Shown: positions 27,713-36,112 of the stretch, in pieces
Position numbering within the stretch: the first letter of the stretch is position 1
How the letters are laid out: each line of letters starts with the position of its first letter
Origin: Trinickia terrae
GTDB taxonomy: Bacteria; Pseudomonadota; Gammaproteobacteria; Burkholderiales; Burkholderiaceae
Length of the DNA stretch: 64,000 nt
NCBI RefSeq assembly: GCF_005144415.1
Contig: NZ_SWJE01000010.1
Span: 248,001 to 312,000 of the forward strand
Direction of reading: 5' to 3'
Translations under genes and position numbers: made by a program
Notes under the pieces: generated by a model
Database searches by the model: none
What the model saw: only the letters and a program-made list of their open reading frames with translations
Told to the model about the DNA's origin: nothing

Positions 27713-28519
27713 TTACCAGGCCGTAGCGCCGCCGTCCACGGGGAAGTCCGAGGCGGTCACCCAGCCTGCTTCATCCGAGGCGAGGAACAGCGCGCACCAG
27801 GCGATGTCCTCGGGCTGGCCCACGCGCTTGATCATCTGCTTGCCGAGTGCGCGTTCGAGAAAAGCCGGATCGGCACGCATATGCGCGCGCGTCGCCGAGG
27901 TCTCGACCAGCGCGGGCGAAATGCTGTTCACGCGAATGCCGTGCGGACCGCCTTCCATCGCGAGCTGGCGCGTCATCGCCAGCACGCCGCCCTTGCCCGC
28001 GCAATGCGCGAGCGCGGGCGAGCCTTCGAGCGCCACGGCCGCGTTGGCCGACGCGAAGTTGATGACCGAGCCGCCACCGCGCTCGATCAGCACGGGCCAC
28101 GCGGCCTGGCACAGCAGGAAGACGATGTCGAGCTCGCCGGTGAGCGTCCTGCGCCATTGCGTCTCGTAGTCCATCTCCTGGAGCCAGGCGAAGGCTCCGA
28201 AGGCCGCCGCGTTGACGAGCACGTCGAAGCCGCCGTGCCGCGTCCGCGCGAATTCGACGAGCTGCCGGGCGCTCGCGGGCTGGGTGAGGTCGCAGGGATG
28301 GAGGCTGTCGATCGCGAGGCCTTGGGCGCGTGCGATCTCGAGCGTCTCCCCGGCCGCCTTCGCATCGATGTCGCAGCCCACGACGCTTGCGCCCTGTGCC
28401 GCGAACAGCAGCGCGCACGCGCGTCCGATGCCGCTGCCGATGCCGGTGACCACGGCGACCTTGCCTTGCAAACGGCTGCCCGCCTGCACGGGCAGCGCAT
28501 CCTTGAGAACGGACTTCAT
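27713..28519 (-). CDS. SDR-family oxidoreductase
   Basis: From ATG 28519 the protein has 268 residues. Cofactor motif KVAVVTGIGSGIGRA, Asp in GCDIDAKAAG suggesting NAD(H) preference, NAAAFG, and VDGGATAW end. The catalytic tyrosine position reads ALAHCAGKGGVL: the usual YxxxK appears as HCAGK, so the Tyr is replaced by His while the Lys remains. That could alter or reduce activity. It follows the MFS gene by 26 bases. Confidence 0.85.
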   Translation of the reverse strand: MKSVLKDALPVQAGSRLQGKVAVVTGIGSGIGRACALLFAAQGASVVGCDIDAKAAGETLEIARAQGLAIDSLHPCDLTQPASARQLVEFARTRHGGFDVLVNAAAFGAFAWLQEMDYETQWRRTLTGELDIVFLLCQAAWPVLIERGGGSVINFASANAAVALEGSPALAHCAGKGGVLAMTRQLAMEGGPHGIRVNSISPALVETSATRAHMRADPAFLERALGKQMIKRVGQPEDIAWCALFLASDEAGWVTASDFPVDGGATAW

Positions 28520-28545
28520 GGCGGGTCTCGCGAAGAATCGGGGAG

Positions 28546-29778
28546 TCAGCTCAGCTTCAGGCGGCGCATGCCGAGCCGCGACGCGGCGAAGGCGGCCAGC
28601 GCGAGCACGACGAGCGCGGCGCCCCACCCTTCGACCACCGCGAAGCGCGAGCCGAAATGCCCCACCATCGGCATCACGAAGAGCGGACTGCAGAAGTAGC
28701 CGACGAACTGGGCAGCCGTGAATGCTCCCGTGCCGAAGCCGCGGCGCGCGAACGGCAGCGAGCGCAGCCCCCAGCTGATGAGCGCGGGCAGCACCACGCC
28801 GCAGCCGAGCCCGTTGATCGCGCCGCCCAGCGCGAGCGACGCGTAGTCATGCGCCGCGCCCATCGTCACGAAACCGACGCCGCAGATCGCGAAGCCCGCG
28901 ACGAGTTGCTGCAGCACGCTGAGCCGGCTCACGAGCACCCAGCCGAAAGTCGCCGTGCCGAGAATGACGCCCGCGCTGTTCATTGCATAGGCAAGCCCAA
29001 TCTGGTTCGGCGCACGCGTGCCGAGCTCGACCAGCATGAACGACAAGTGGACCGGCACGATCATGAAGACGACGCCGACCGCGAACGCCACTGCGCAGAT
29101 CAGCGCGAGCAGCCAGGCATTGAATTCGGGTTCGTCGCCCCCGGCAACGGCGGCCGGCGCGGCCCCGTCCGCGGTGCGCCGCGTATCCCAGATGCAGGCC
29201 TGCACGAAAGGCGCGAGCAAAAGCGGCAGCGCATAGGCGATGAACGGCGTGCGCCAGCCGTGCTCGCCGAGCATGCCGCCCAGCAGATTGAACGTGAAGG
29301 CGGAGACCGACGCGAAGGTGGTCTGCAGCGACGCATAGCGGTCGCGCCGCGCGCCGCTGAAATAGTCGCCGATGAACGACGTGCTCACCGTCATCACGGC
29401 CGCCTCCGCAAGCCCGACGAGCGCGCGGCTCGCGAGGATCGCGTAGATCGAGTCGAGATAGATCGGCGCCGTGCCTGCCGCCGCGTACAGCACGAGCGCG
29501 CCGACCAGCACGCGCTTGCGCCCGACCTTGTCGCTGATCGCGCCGATCACGACCGCGAGCGCGCCGAGCACGAGCATCGGCATCGTGACGATCACGGGCA
29601 CCAGCGTCTCGATGCCCGGCACGTTCGCGAAGTAGTGCTGGATCTGCGGCAGCACGGGGCCGATCACGGTGGGCGCGAGCGTGCCGCAAATGACGGTGCT
29701 CAACAGGATGAACGCGTGGAAGAAAGTCGCTTCGCGGTGGGACGGCGCAGCGCCGCGCCGCTCGGTTTGAACGTGCAT
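28546..29778 (-). CDS. MFS transporter
   Basis: A 410-residue protein with 12 predicted membrane helices. Motif A appears as GAISDKVGRKRVLVG after the second helix. It is followed by the SDR and the porin in the same direction, so the three look like one transport and first-step unit. It probably imports the substrate of the nearby catabolic operon, but efflux cannot be ruled out. The leader 29779-29979 contains a TGACAC direct repeat and the presumed promoter. Confidence 0.87.
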   Translation of the reverse strand: MHVQTERRGAAPSHREATFFHAFILLSTVICGTLAPTVIGPVLPQIQHYFANVPGIETLVPVIVTMPMLVLGALAVVIGAISDKVGRKRVLVGALVLYAAAGTAPIYLDSIYAILASRALVGLAEAAVMTVSTSFIGDYFSGARRDRYASLQTTFASVSAFTFNLLGGMLGEHGWRTPFIAYALPLLLAPFVQACIWDTRRTADGAAPAAVAGGDEPEFNAWLLALICAVAFAVGVVFMIVPVHLSFMLVELGTRAPNQIGLAYAMNSAGVILGTATFGWVLVSRLSVLQQLVAGFAICGVGFVTMGAAHDYASLALGGAINGLGCGVVLPALISWGLRSLPFARRGFGTGAFTAAQFVGYFCSPLFVMPMVGHFGSRFAVVEGWGAALVVLALAAFAASRLGMRRLKLS

Positions 29779-29979
29779 CAGATCGTCTCCGTTTTGAAGG
29801 GACTCCTCTTACGAATCGGCGCTACAGCGCGGGGGAAACGTGAGAGTGGTCCGTTTGTGTGAGACGAATCATTCCGGCTGACACCATTTGACACAATCAG
29901 ATTGCGTTGACATGACCATTCGACGGAATCGAACGAGCGCGGCGGCAAGCACGGCACGCCGCCGCCTCAATGCAAACCC

Positions 29980-30912
29980 TCAGCCGAGGTTCAAGGCAGC
30001 CACGCCCGACTGCGTGCGCGCCTGCTCCTGCAACACGCTCCGAAGCCACGTGTGAGCGGGATCGCCGTTGTTGATCACATGCCACTGCATCACTTCGATG
30101 AGCGGCGGCAGGTTCATCGGCAGCGGCAGCATGCGCAAGGGAAGGTAATGCGAGTAGATGCGCGCGAGACGCGTATGCACGGTCGCCACGCGCGTCGTGC
30201 CGATGACGAGCTGCGGCAGCGTGTTGAAGTTCGTCGTCGTGACCTCGACCCTGCGCGTCACGCCGAGGTTGGTCATCATCATCGTCTCGAAGCTGGAGCT
30301 GCGGCTGTCGCCGAACGATGCGGCCACGTGCCCGAGCTCGAGGTACTGCTCCAGCGAGATCGTCTCGCCGACGCGCTCGTTGCCCGACCAGACCACGCAC
30401 GAAAAAGTGTCCTCGAACAGCGCCTGCGACGGGTGCGCGGGATTCATCGACGCGCTCGGATAGATGACGAAATCGACTTCGCCGCGTTCGAGCTGGCCGG
30501 GCACGTCGTCGGTCATGTTGGCGATGTGCAGCGTGATGCCGGGCGCCTCGCGCTGCAGGCGCTGCACGACGTCGACGAGCAGCACCGTCGTCAGGTAATC
30601 CGAAGCGCGGATGACGAAGTTGCGGCGCGCCTCGCCGGGGTCGAATTCGAGGCGCGCCACGACCGTCGATTGCACGGTCAGCAGGATCTCGCGGACCGGC
30701 TGCGCGAGACTGCGGCCGAGCGGCGTCAGCTCCATGCGGCGGCCAACCTGCATCAGCAGTTCGTCGCCGAAGTATTCGCGCAGCCGCCCGAGCGCGCTGC
30801 TCGTCGCCGAGGCGCCGATGTGAAGGCGCTCGCTCGCGCGCGTCACGCTGCGCGTGTCGAGCAGCGCGTCGAGCGCGACGAGCAGGTTCATGTCGAAGTG
30901 GCCGAGTCTCAT
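29980..30912 (-). CDS. LysR-family regulator of the catabolic operon (NodD-like)
   Basis: From ATG 30912 (MRLGHFDMNLL) the protein has 310 residues. Helix-turn-helix: SVTRASERLHIGASATSSALGRLREYF. The N-terminus DMNLLVALDALL is typical of the NodD/NahR-like branch, which often senses aromatic compounds. It is divergent from the 13-gene operon with 148 bases between, the standard arrangement for a LysR activator and its target. Confidence 0.9.
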   Translation of the reverse strand: MRLGHFDMNLLVALDALLDTRSVTRASERLHIGASATSSALGRLREYFGDELLMQVGRRMELTPLGRSLAQPVREILLTVQSTVVARLEFDPGEARRNFVIRASDYLTTVLLVDVVQRLQREAPGITLHIANMTDDVPGQLERGEVDFVIYPSASMNPAHPSQALFEDTFSCVVWSGNERVGETISLEQYLELGHVAASFGDSRSSSFETMMMTNLGVTRRVEVTTTNFNTLPQLVIGTTRVATVHTRLARIYSHYLPLRMLPLPMNLPPLIEVMQWHVINNGDPAHTWLRSVLQEQARTQSGVAALNLG

Positions 30913-30943
30913 GGCCGCGAATGTCGCGCGATCGTTTGACGCG

Positions 30944-30972
30944 ATCAATGCGTGTTTCCACTAGGAATTGAT
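30944..30972. promoter_or_regulatory. Putative LysR operator between regulator and catabolic operon
   Basis: Inverted half sites ATCAAT (30944-30949) and ATTGAT (30967-30972) lie 17 bases apart in the divergent promoter region. Spacing and location suit a LysR recognition site. The assignment rests on position and symmetry only. Confidence 0.4.
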
Positions 30973-31060
30973 AGTCTCGACAGGTGATCGGCTCTACAGT
31001 GCCTCCATGACAAGCGAGACCGCGCCCGCACCGTAAGCGGGACGCAAGGAGACACGAAAC

Positions 31061-31546
31061 ATGCCCCCAGCCGCAGAGCCGCAACTCGAGCACGCGCCAC
31101 GCCACGCCGCGCGGCTGCCGCTGCTGCCCGTCTTGCGCGCGCACCATTTCGGCGTCAGCGTGCCGGACCTCGACGCCGCCGTTGACTGGTATTCGCGCAT
31201 GCTCGGCTTCCAGCTCGAAACCCGCATGACGATCGACAAGATCCCCGCCCGCGTCGCCTTCCTGCGCCGCGAGAGCTTTCGCATCGAACTGTTCGAAGTG
31301 CCCGGCGCAGCGCCGCTGCCGGACGAGCGCCGCGTGCCGAACCTCGACTTGCGCACGCACGGCAACAAGCACATGTGCTTCGAAGTGCCCGACGTGCCGA
31401 AAGCGGTCGCCGCGCTGCGCGAGCAAGGCGCGGACATCGCGTTCGAGGTGACGGTCGACGGCAACCCGACCGCGTTCATCCGCGACGTCTGCGGCAATCT
31501 CATCGAATTGCTCGAGCCGTTCGCCGCTGATCGGGACGCGCGCTGA
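31061..31546 (+). CDS. VOC-superfamily protein (glyoxalase/dioxygenase fold), single domain
   Basis: A 161-residue VOC protein, first gene of the 13-gene operon. Metal ligand candidates: His in HHFGVSVPDLDAAVDWY, His in NKHMCFEVPDV, and Glu in CGNLIELLEP. This H/H/E pattern suits a glyoxalase, isomerase or epimerase rather than proving a ring-cleaving dioxygenase. AAGGAG lies 12 bases upstream of the ATG. Substrate unknown. Confidence 0.83.
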   Translation: MPPAAEPQLEHAPRHAARLPLLPVLRAHHFGVSVPDLDAAVDWYSRMLGFQLETRMTIDKIPARVAFLRRESFRIELFEVPGAAPLPDERRVPNLDLRTHGNKHMCFEVPDVPKAVAALREQGADIAFEVTVDGNPTAFIRDVCGNLIELLEPFAADRDAR

Positions 31547-31604
31547 CAGGCGCTTTCGCGCGGCGCATGCCACCCACACCTTCGCTCTTCAACGCAAACC
31601 CGAC

Positions 31605-32633
31605 ATGACAACGCCTTCCAACCCGTTGCACGGCTGGCAAGTGGATCGCAGCGAGATCCGCACGACCGGCCACGACCTGCTGCGCCCCGAATGCATTCTC
31701 GCCGAGCCCGACGGCACGCTCTGGACCGCCGACGCGCGCGGCGGCGTGATGCGCATCGCCGCGAACGGCGAGCAGACGCTGATCGCGCAGCAGCTCGGCG
31801 GCGCGGCGCCGCTTTCTAACGACGCCGAGCAGCTCGTGATGGGCAAGACGCTGCCCAACGGGCTCGCGTTCGATCGCGACGGCAACATCGTGATCGCCAA
31901 CTTCGGCACGGACGCGATCGAGCTGATGACGCGCGACGGCGCCTCGCGCACGCTCCACGACCGCATCGACGGCGCGCCGCTCGGCAAGGCCAACTTCGTG
32001 CTGACCGACTCGAAGGACCGCATCTGGTTCACGGTGACGACGCGCCAGGTGCCGTGGACCCGCTCGATCAACGAGAAGACCGCGGACGGCTACGTCGGCT
32101 TGATCGATGAGAACGGCATCCGCATCGTCGCGGACGGCTTCGTCGGCACCAACGAGATCCGGCTCGACGCGAACGAGGAATGGCTCTATGTGGTGGAAAC
32201 CAACGCGCGCCGGATCTCGCGACTGCGTGTCGCTGACGACGGCTCGCTCAGCCAGCGCGAAATCTATGGCCCGCACGATCTCGGCGGCTTCCCGGACGGC
32301 TTCGCTTTCGACGCGCACGGCAACCTCTGGATCACGCTGATCCTCAACGAGAGGCTGATCGCGCTCACGCCTGAAGGCGAAGTGCTGACGCTGCTCGACG
32401 ACGGCAATCCCGAGGCGATCGCCCGCTACGAAGGGCACTATGCGAACGGCACGACGACGCCCGAGCTGATGGGCGCCTGCCGCGGCAAGCTCGCGCCAAT
32501 GATGGCGAGCATCACGTTCGGCGGCCCCGATTTGCGCACCGTCTATCTCGGCAGCCTCGCAGGCGCCACGCTCGCGACGTTCCGCTCGCCGGTCGCGGGC
32601 CTGCCGCTCGCTCATTGGACCCGGAGGTCGTGA
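31605..32633 (+). CDS. SMP-30/gluconolactonase-family lactonase
   Basis: A 342-residue six-bladed propeller protein of the SMP-30/LRE family: ECILAEPDGTLWTADARGG (metal-binding Glu), LPNGLAFDRDGNIVIAN, and FPDGFAFDAHGNLWIT. These enzymes open lactones with a Ca2+ or Zn2+ site. Its stop overlaps the next start (TGATG). In this operon it would open a lactone formed by a monooxygenase or dehydrogenase, which is an inference. Confidence 0.85.
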   Translation: MTTPSNPLHGWQVDRSEIRTTGHDLLRPECILAEPDGTLWTADARGGVMRIAANGEQTLIAQQLGGAAPLSNDAEQLVMGKTLPNGLAFDRDGNIVIANFGTDAIELMTRDGASRTLHDRIDGAPLGKANFVLTDSKDRIWFTVTTRQVPWTRSINEKTADGYVGLIDENGIRIVADGFVGTNEIRLDANEEWLYVVETNARRISRLRVADDGSLSQREIYGPHDLGGFPDGFAFDAHGNLWITLILNERLIALTPEGEVLTLLDDGNPEAIARYEGHYANGTTTPELMGACRGKLAPMMASITFGGPDLRTVYLGSLAGATLATFRSPVAGLPLAHWTRRS

Positions 32634-32935
32634 TGATCCTCGAAATCGCCTCGTTTCAAATCAGCACCGGCAACCAAATCGAATTCGAAGCCGCATTCGA
32701 AGTCGCGCAAAACATCCTCGCCGGCATGCCCGGCTACCTCGGTCATGAGTTGGACCGGTGCATCGAGGACGCGGGCGAATACCGCCTGCTCGTCCAATGG
32801 CGCAGCGTCGAGGACCACATGCAGGGCTTTCGCGAATCGCCGCGCTTCGCGCAATGGCGCGCCTTGCTGTCGCCGTTCTTCGCCGCGCCGCCGAGTGCGC
32901 TGCACTACGAGCGCGTGTTTTCAAGCGGCAAATAA
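32633..32935 (+). CDS. Antibiotic biosynthesis monooxygenase (ABM)-family protein
   Basis: A 100-residue ferredoxin-like-fold protein with EIASFQISTGNQIEFEAAF, a GYLGHELDRCIED centre and WRSVEDHMQGFRES, the ABM signature layout. Start ATG 32633 overlaps the SMP-30 stop, so translation is coupled. Some members are cofactor-free monooxygenases making quinones; many are of unknown role. Confidence 0.82.
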   Translation: MILEIASFQISTGNQIEFEAAFEVAQNILAGMPGYLGHELDRCIEDAGEYRLLVQWRSVEDHMQGFRESPRFAQWRALLSPFFAAPPSALHYERVFSSGK

Positions 32936-32989
32936 CGCCGCCGCTCCACTCTCCGAATTACTCAACCGAAAACCGAACGAGACCCCGAC

Positions 32990-34273
32990 ATGATCGACTA
33001 CATCAAGACCGGCCAAAGCGCCCAGGTCAAAGCTGACAATCAGGCACAGGTGCGAGCCACCGTCGAAAAGATCATCGCCGACATCGAAGCGCGCGGCGAA
33101 GCCGCCGTGCGCGAGTGCTCCGAGCGCTTCGACAAATGGAACCCGCCGTCGCTGCGCCTGACGGCCGAAGAGATCCAGGGCTGCATCGACGCGCTGAGCC
33201 CGCAGGCGATCGAGGACATCAAGTTCGCGCAGGCGCAGATCCGCCGCTTCGCGCAAGTGCAGCTGCTCTCGCTGCGCGACGTCGAAGTGGAAACGCTGCC
33301 CGGCGTCGTGCTCGGACACAGGAACATCCCCGTCAACTCGGTCGGCTGCTACATCCCCGGCGGCAAGTATCCGCTGCTCGCGTCCGCGCACATGAGCGTG
33401 CTGACCGCCAAGGTGGCCGGCGTCAAGCGCGTGATCGCCTGCGCGCCGCCGTTCGACGGCAAGCCCTCGCCCGAGATCATCGCCGCGATGGCGCTCGCGG
33501 GCGCCGACGAGATCTACGTGATGGGCGGCGTGCAAGGCGTCGCGGCGATGGCGCTCGGCACCGAAAACATCGCGCCCGTGGACATGATCGTCGGGCCCGG
33601 CAATGCGTTTGTCGCCGAGGCGAAGCGGCAGCTGTACGGCCGCGTCGGCATCGACCTCTTCGCGGGCCCGACCGAAACGCTCGTGATCTGCGACGACACG
33701 GTCGATGCCGAACTCGTCGCCGTCGATTTGCTCGGCCAAGCCGAGCATGGTCCGACCTCCCCCGCCTACTGCATCACGACGAGCAGGAAGATCGCGGCGG
33801 AATTGCCTGCCGCGATCGAAGCGGTGCTCGCGCGGCTCGATACGGCGCCGGTCGCAAGCATCGCGTGGCGCGACTACGGCGAGATCATCCTCTGCGACAC
33901 AGACGAGGAAATGCTCCAGGAAGCAGAACGCCTCTGCTCCGAGCACGTCCAGGTGATGACGCGCGACCCCGACTGGTTCCTCACGCGGATGACGAACTAC
34001 GGCGCGCTGTTCCTCGGCCATCGCACCAACGTCTCGTACGGCGACAAGGTGATCGGCACCAACCACACGCTGCCGACGATGGGCGCGGGCCGCTACACGG
34101 GCGGCCTGTGGGTCGGCAAGTTCATCAAGACGCACAGCTATCAGCGCATCCTGACCGACGAAGCCTCCGTGCAGATCGGCGAGGTGTGCTCGCGGCTCTG
34201 CGCGCTCGAACACTTCTCCGGTCACAAGGAGCAGGCGGACATCCGCGTGCGCCGTCTCGGCAAGCAGGCTTGA
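32990..34273 (+). CDS. Histidinol dehydrogenase-like NAD-dependent alcohol dehydrogenase (HpsN-like)
   Basis: A 427-residue HisD-superfamily protein: [52 protein letters not shown] (zinc Gln and His) and [23 protein letters not shown]. It is not near histidine genes and diverges from true HisD at several points, as in HpsN, which oxidises sulfopropanediol. Zinc- and NAD-dependent oxidation of an alcohol to an acid through the aldehyde is expected. Position in the operon indicates a catabolic step. Confidence 0.88.
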   Translation: MIDYIKTGQSAQVKADNQAQVRATVEKIIADIEARGEAAVRECSERFDKWNPPSLRLTAEEIQGCIDALSPQAIEDIKFAQAQIRRFAQVQLLSLRDVEVETLPGVVLGHRNIPVNSVGCYIPGGKYPLLASAHMSVLTAKVAGVKRVIACAPPFDGKPSPEIIAAMALAGADEIYVMGGVQGVAAMALGTENIAPVDMIVGPGNAFVAEAKRQLYGRVGIDLFAGPTETLVICDDTVDAELVAVDLLGQAEHGPTSPAYCITTSRKIAAELPAAIEAVLARLDTAPVASIAWRDYGEIILCDTDEEMLQEAERLCSEHVQVMTRDPDWFLTRMTNYGALFLGHRTNVSYGDKVIGTNHTLPTMGAGRYTGGLWVGKFIKTHSYQRILTDEASVQIGEVCSRLCALEHFSGHKEQADIRVRRLGKQA

Positions 34274-34278
34274 CGAAC

Positions 34279-35061
34279 ATGACGATGACGACGATGCATG
34301 GCGACATCGGCAAAGGCACGCAGCCGGTCGCGGTCGTGACCGGCGCAACAGGCGGCCTCGGCGCGCAGATCTGCCGCACGCTCGCCGCAGCCGGCTATCG
34401 CATTGCGGCCGGCTACCGCAGCTCGGCCGACGCGGCGCTCGCACTCGTCGAAACGCTCCCCGGCAGCGGCCATTGCGCGCTCGCCGCGCCCGTCACCGAC
34501 AGCGCGGCGCTCGCCCGCCTCGCCGCCGATATCGGCGAACGCCACGGGCGCTGCGACGTGCTCGTCAACTGCGCGGGCACCACGCGCTTCGTCGCGCACG
34601 ACGATCTGGACGGCCTCGACGACGCCCTGATCGACGACGTGCTCGCAACCAACGTCCGCGGCCCGTTCGCGATGGTGCGCGCGCTGCGTCCTCTGCTCGC
34701 GAAGAGCGACGCGCCGGGCGGCGGCGTGGTCGTCAACATCTCGTCCATCGCCGCGCAAACGGCGATGGGCAGCAACGTGATCTATTGCGCGTCGAAAGCG
34801 GCGCTCGACAACCTCACGAAATCGCTCGCGCGGGCGCTATCGCCGGGAATTCGCGTCGTGTCCGTTTCGCCCGGCCTCGTCGATACGGAGTTCGTCAAAT
34901 CGATGGACGCCGCATGGCGCGACGAGCAGGCGAGCCGCACGCCGCTCGGCCGGCTCGCGCAGCCCGAGGAGATCGCGCAAGCGGTGCTCGCCGCGGCGCG
35001 CGATTTGCGCTTCACAACCGGATGCGTGCTGCCCGTCGACGGCGGCCGTCCGCTCCGATAA
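34279..35061 (+). CDS. SDR-family oxidoreductase (FabG-like)
   Basis: A 260-residue classical SDR: AVVTGATGGLGAQI, NCAGTTRF, NISSIA and YCASK with Tyr-x3-Lys. The end TGCVLPVDGGRPLR is typical. It follows the HisD-like gene by 5 bases. It has a ten-residue Thr/Met-rich start. Expected reaction: NAD(P)-linked alcohol/ketone interconversion on a pathway intermediate. Confidence 0.87.
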   Translation: MTMTTMHGDIGKGTQPVAVVTGATGGLGAQICRTLAAAGYRIAAGYRSSADAALALVETLPGSGHCALAAPVTDSAALARLAADIGERHGRCDVLVNCAGTTRFVAHDDLDGLDDALIDDVLATNVRGPFAMVRALRPLLAKSDAPGGGVVVNISSIAAQTAMGSNVIYCASKAALDNLTKSLARALSPGIRVVSVSPGLVDTEFVKSMDAAWRDEQASRTPLGRLAQPEEIAQAVLAAARDLRFTTGCVLPVDGGRPLR

Positions 35062-35080
35062 AACCAAGGAGACAGACGCC

Positions 35081-36112
35081 ATGAAACTCGCGTCGCTGAA
35101 AAGCAGCCATCCCGACGGCGCACTGACAGTCGTGTCGCGCGACTTGAAGCAAGCGGTCCACGCAGGCGCGATCGCGCCAACCCTGCGTGCCGCACTCGAC
35201 GACTGGGACCGCGCCGCGCCCGCGCTCGCCTCGCTTTACGAAGCGCTCAACAGCGGTCACGCTGCCGACGCATTCCCGTTCGATCCGAGCGCCTGCACTG
35301 CGCCGCTGCCGCGCACGCATCAGTTCGTCGACGCCTCGGCGTTCCTGAACCACGGCCGGATCATGACGCAGGCCTACCACCCCGAGAAAAAATCGGACCC
35401 ATCGGTTCCGATCCTGATCCAGCGCCAGGGCGACGATTTCGCGGGGCCGCACGACGACTACCCGTTCCCCGGCGAAGCCGACAACTGCGACTTCGAAGGC
35501 GAGATCGGCGCCGTGCTCGCCGACACGCCGATGGGCACGACAAAAGACGCTGCGCTCTCGAAGGTCCGCCTCTTCGTGCTCTTCAACGACGTCAGCATGC
35601 GCAAGCACTTGTTCCGCGAGCTGGGGATGGGCTTCGGCTTCATCCTCGCGAAACCGGCCACCGCCTTCGCGCCGGTCGCGGTGACGCCCGGCGAACTCGG
35701 CGACGCATGGCGTGACGGACGCGTCCATCTCGACTTGCACGTGCATCGCAACGGCGAAGCATTCGGCCATCCGAACGGCCGCGAAATGAGCTTCGGCTTC
35801 CACGAGCTGATCGCCTACATGGCCTACAACCGCAACCTGCGCGCCGGCACGATCCTCGGCACGGGCACGTTCTCGAACGCCGACTATCGCAGCGTCGGCT
35901 CCGCGTGCCTCGCCGAGCGGCGCGCGATCGAAGTGCTCGCGACCGGCGAATCGACGACGCCCTGGCTGCGCTTCGGAGAACGCCTGCGCTTCGAGATGTT
36001 CGGCGAGGACGGCCAATCGATCTTCGGCGCGATCGACCATCGCTTCGTGCAAGCCGCCTCGGCCTCGGCGGAACACACCGGCGCGCATGCGCAAACAGGA
36101 GCCGCAGCATGA
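35081..36112 (+). CDS. Fumarylacetoacetate hydrolase-family protein
   Basis: A 343-residue FAH protein. The metal site reads CDFEGEIGAVLAD (Glu-x-Glu) and later FNDVSMRKHL with Asp. The end IGAILGTGTFSN-like stretch is seen as LRAGTILGTGTFSNADY. FAH enzymes cleave C-C bonds in acylpyruvates or hydrate and decarboxylate ring-cleavage products. The ribosome site is AAGGAGACAG. Its stop overlaps the next start by four bases. Confidence 0.88.
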   Translation: MKLASLKSSHPDGALTVVSRDLKQAVHAGAIAPTLRAALDDWDRAAPALASLYEALNSGHAADAFPFDPSACTAPLPRTHQFVDASAFLNHGRIMTQAYHPEKKSDPSVPILIQRQGDDFAGPHDDYPFPGEADNCDFEGEIGAVLADTPMGTTKDAALSKVRLFVLFNDVSMRKHLFRELGMGFGFILAKPATAFAPVAVTPGELGDAWRDGRVHLDLHVHRNGEAFGHPNGREMSFGFHELIAYMAYNRNLRAGTILGTGTFSNADYRSVGSACLAERRAIEVLATGESTTPWLRFGERLRFEMFGEDGQSIFGAIDHRFVQAASASAEHTGAHAQTGAAA

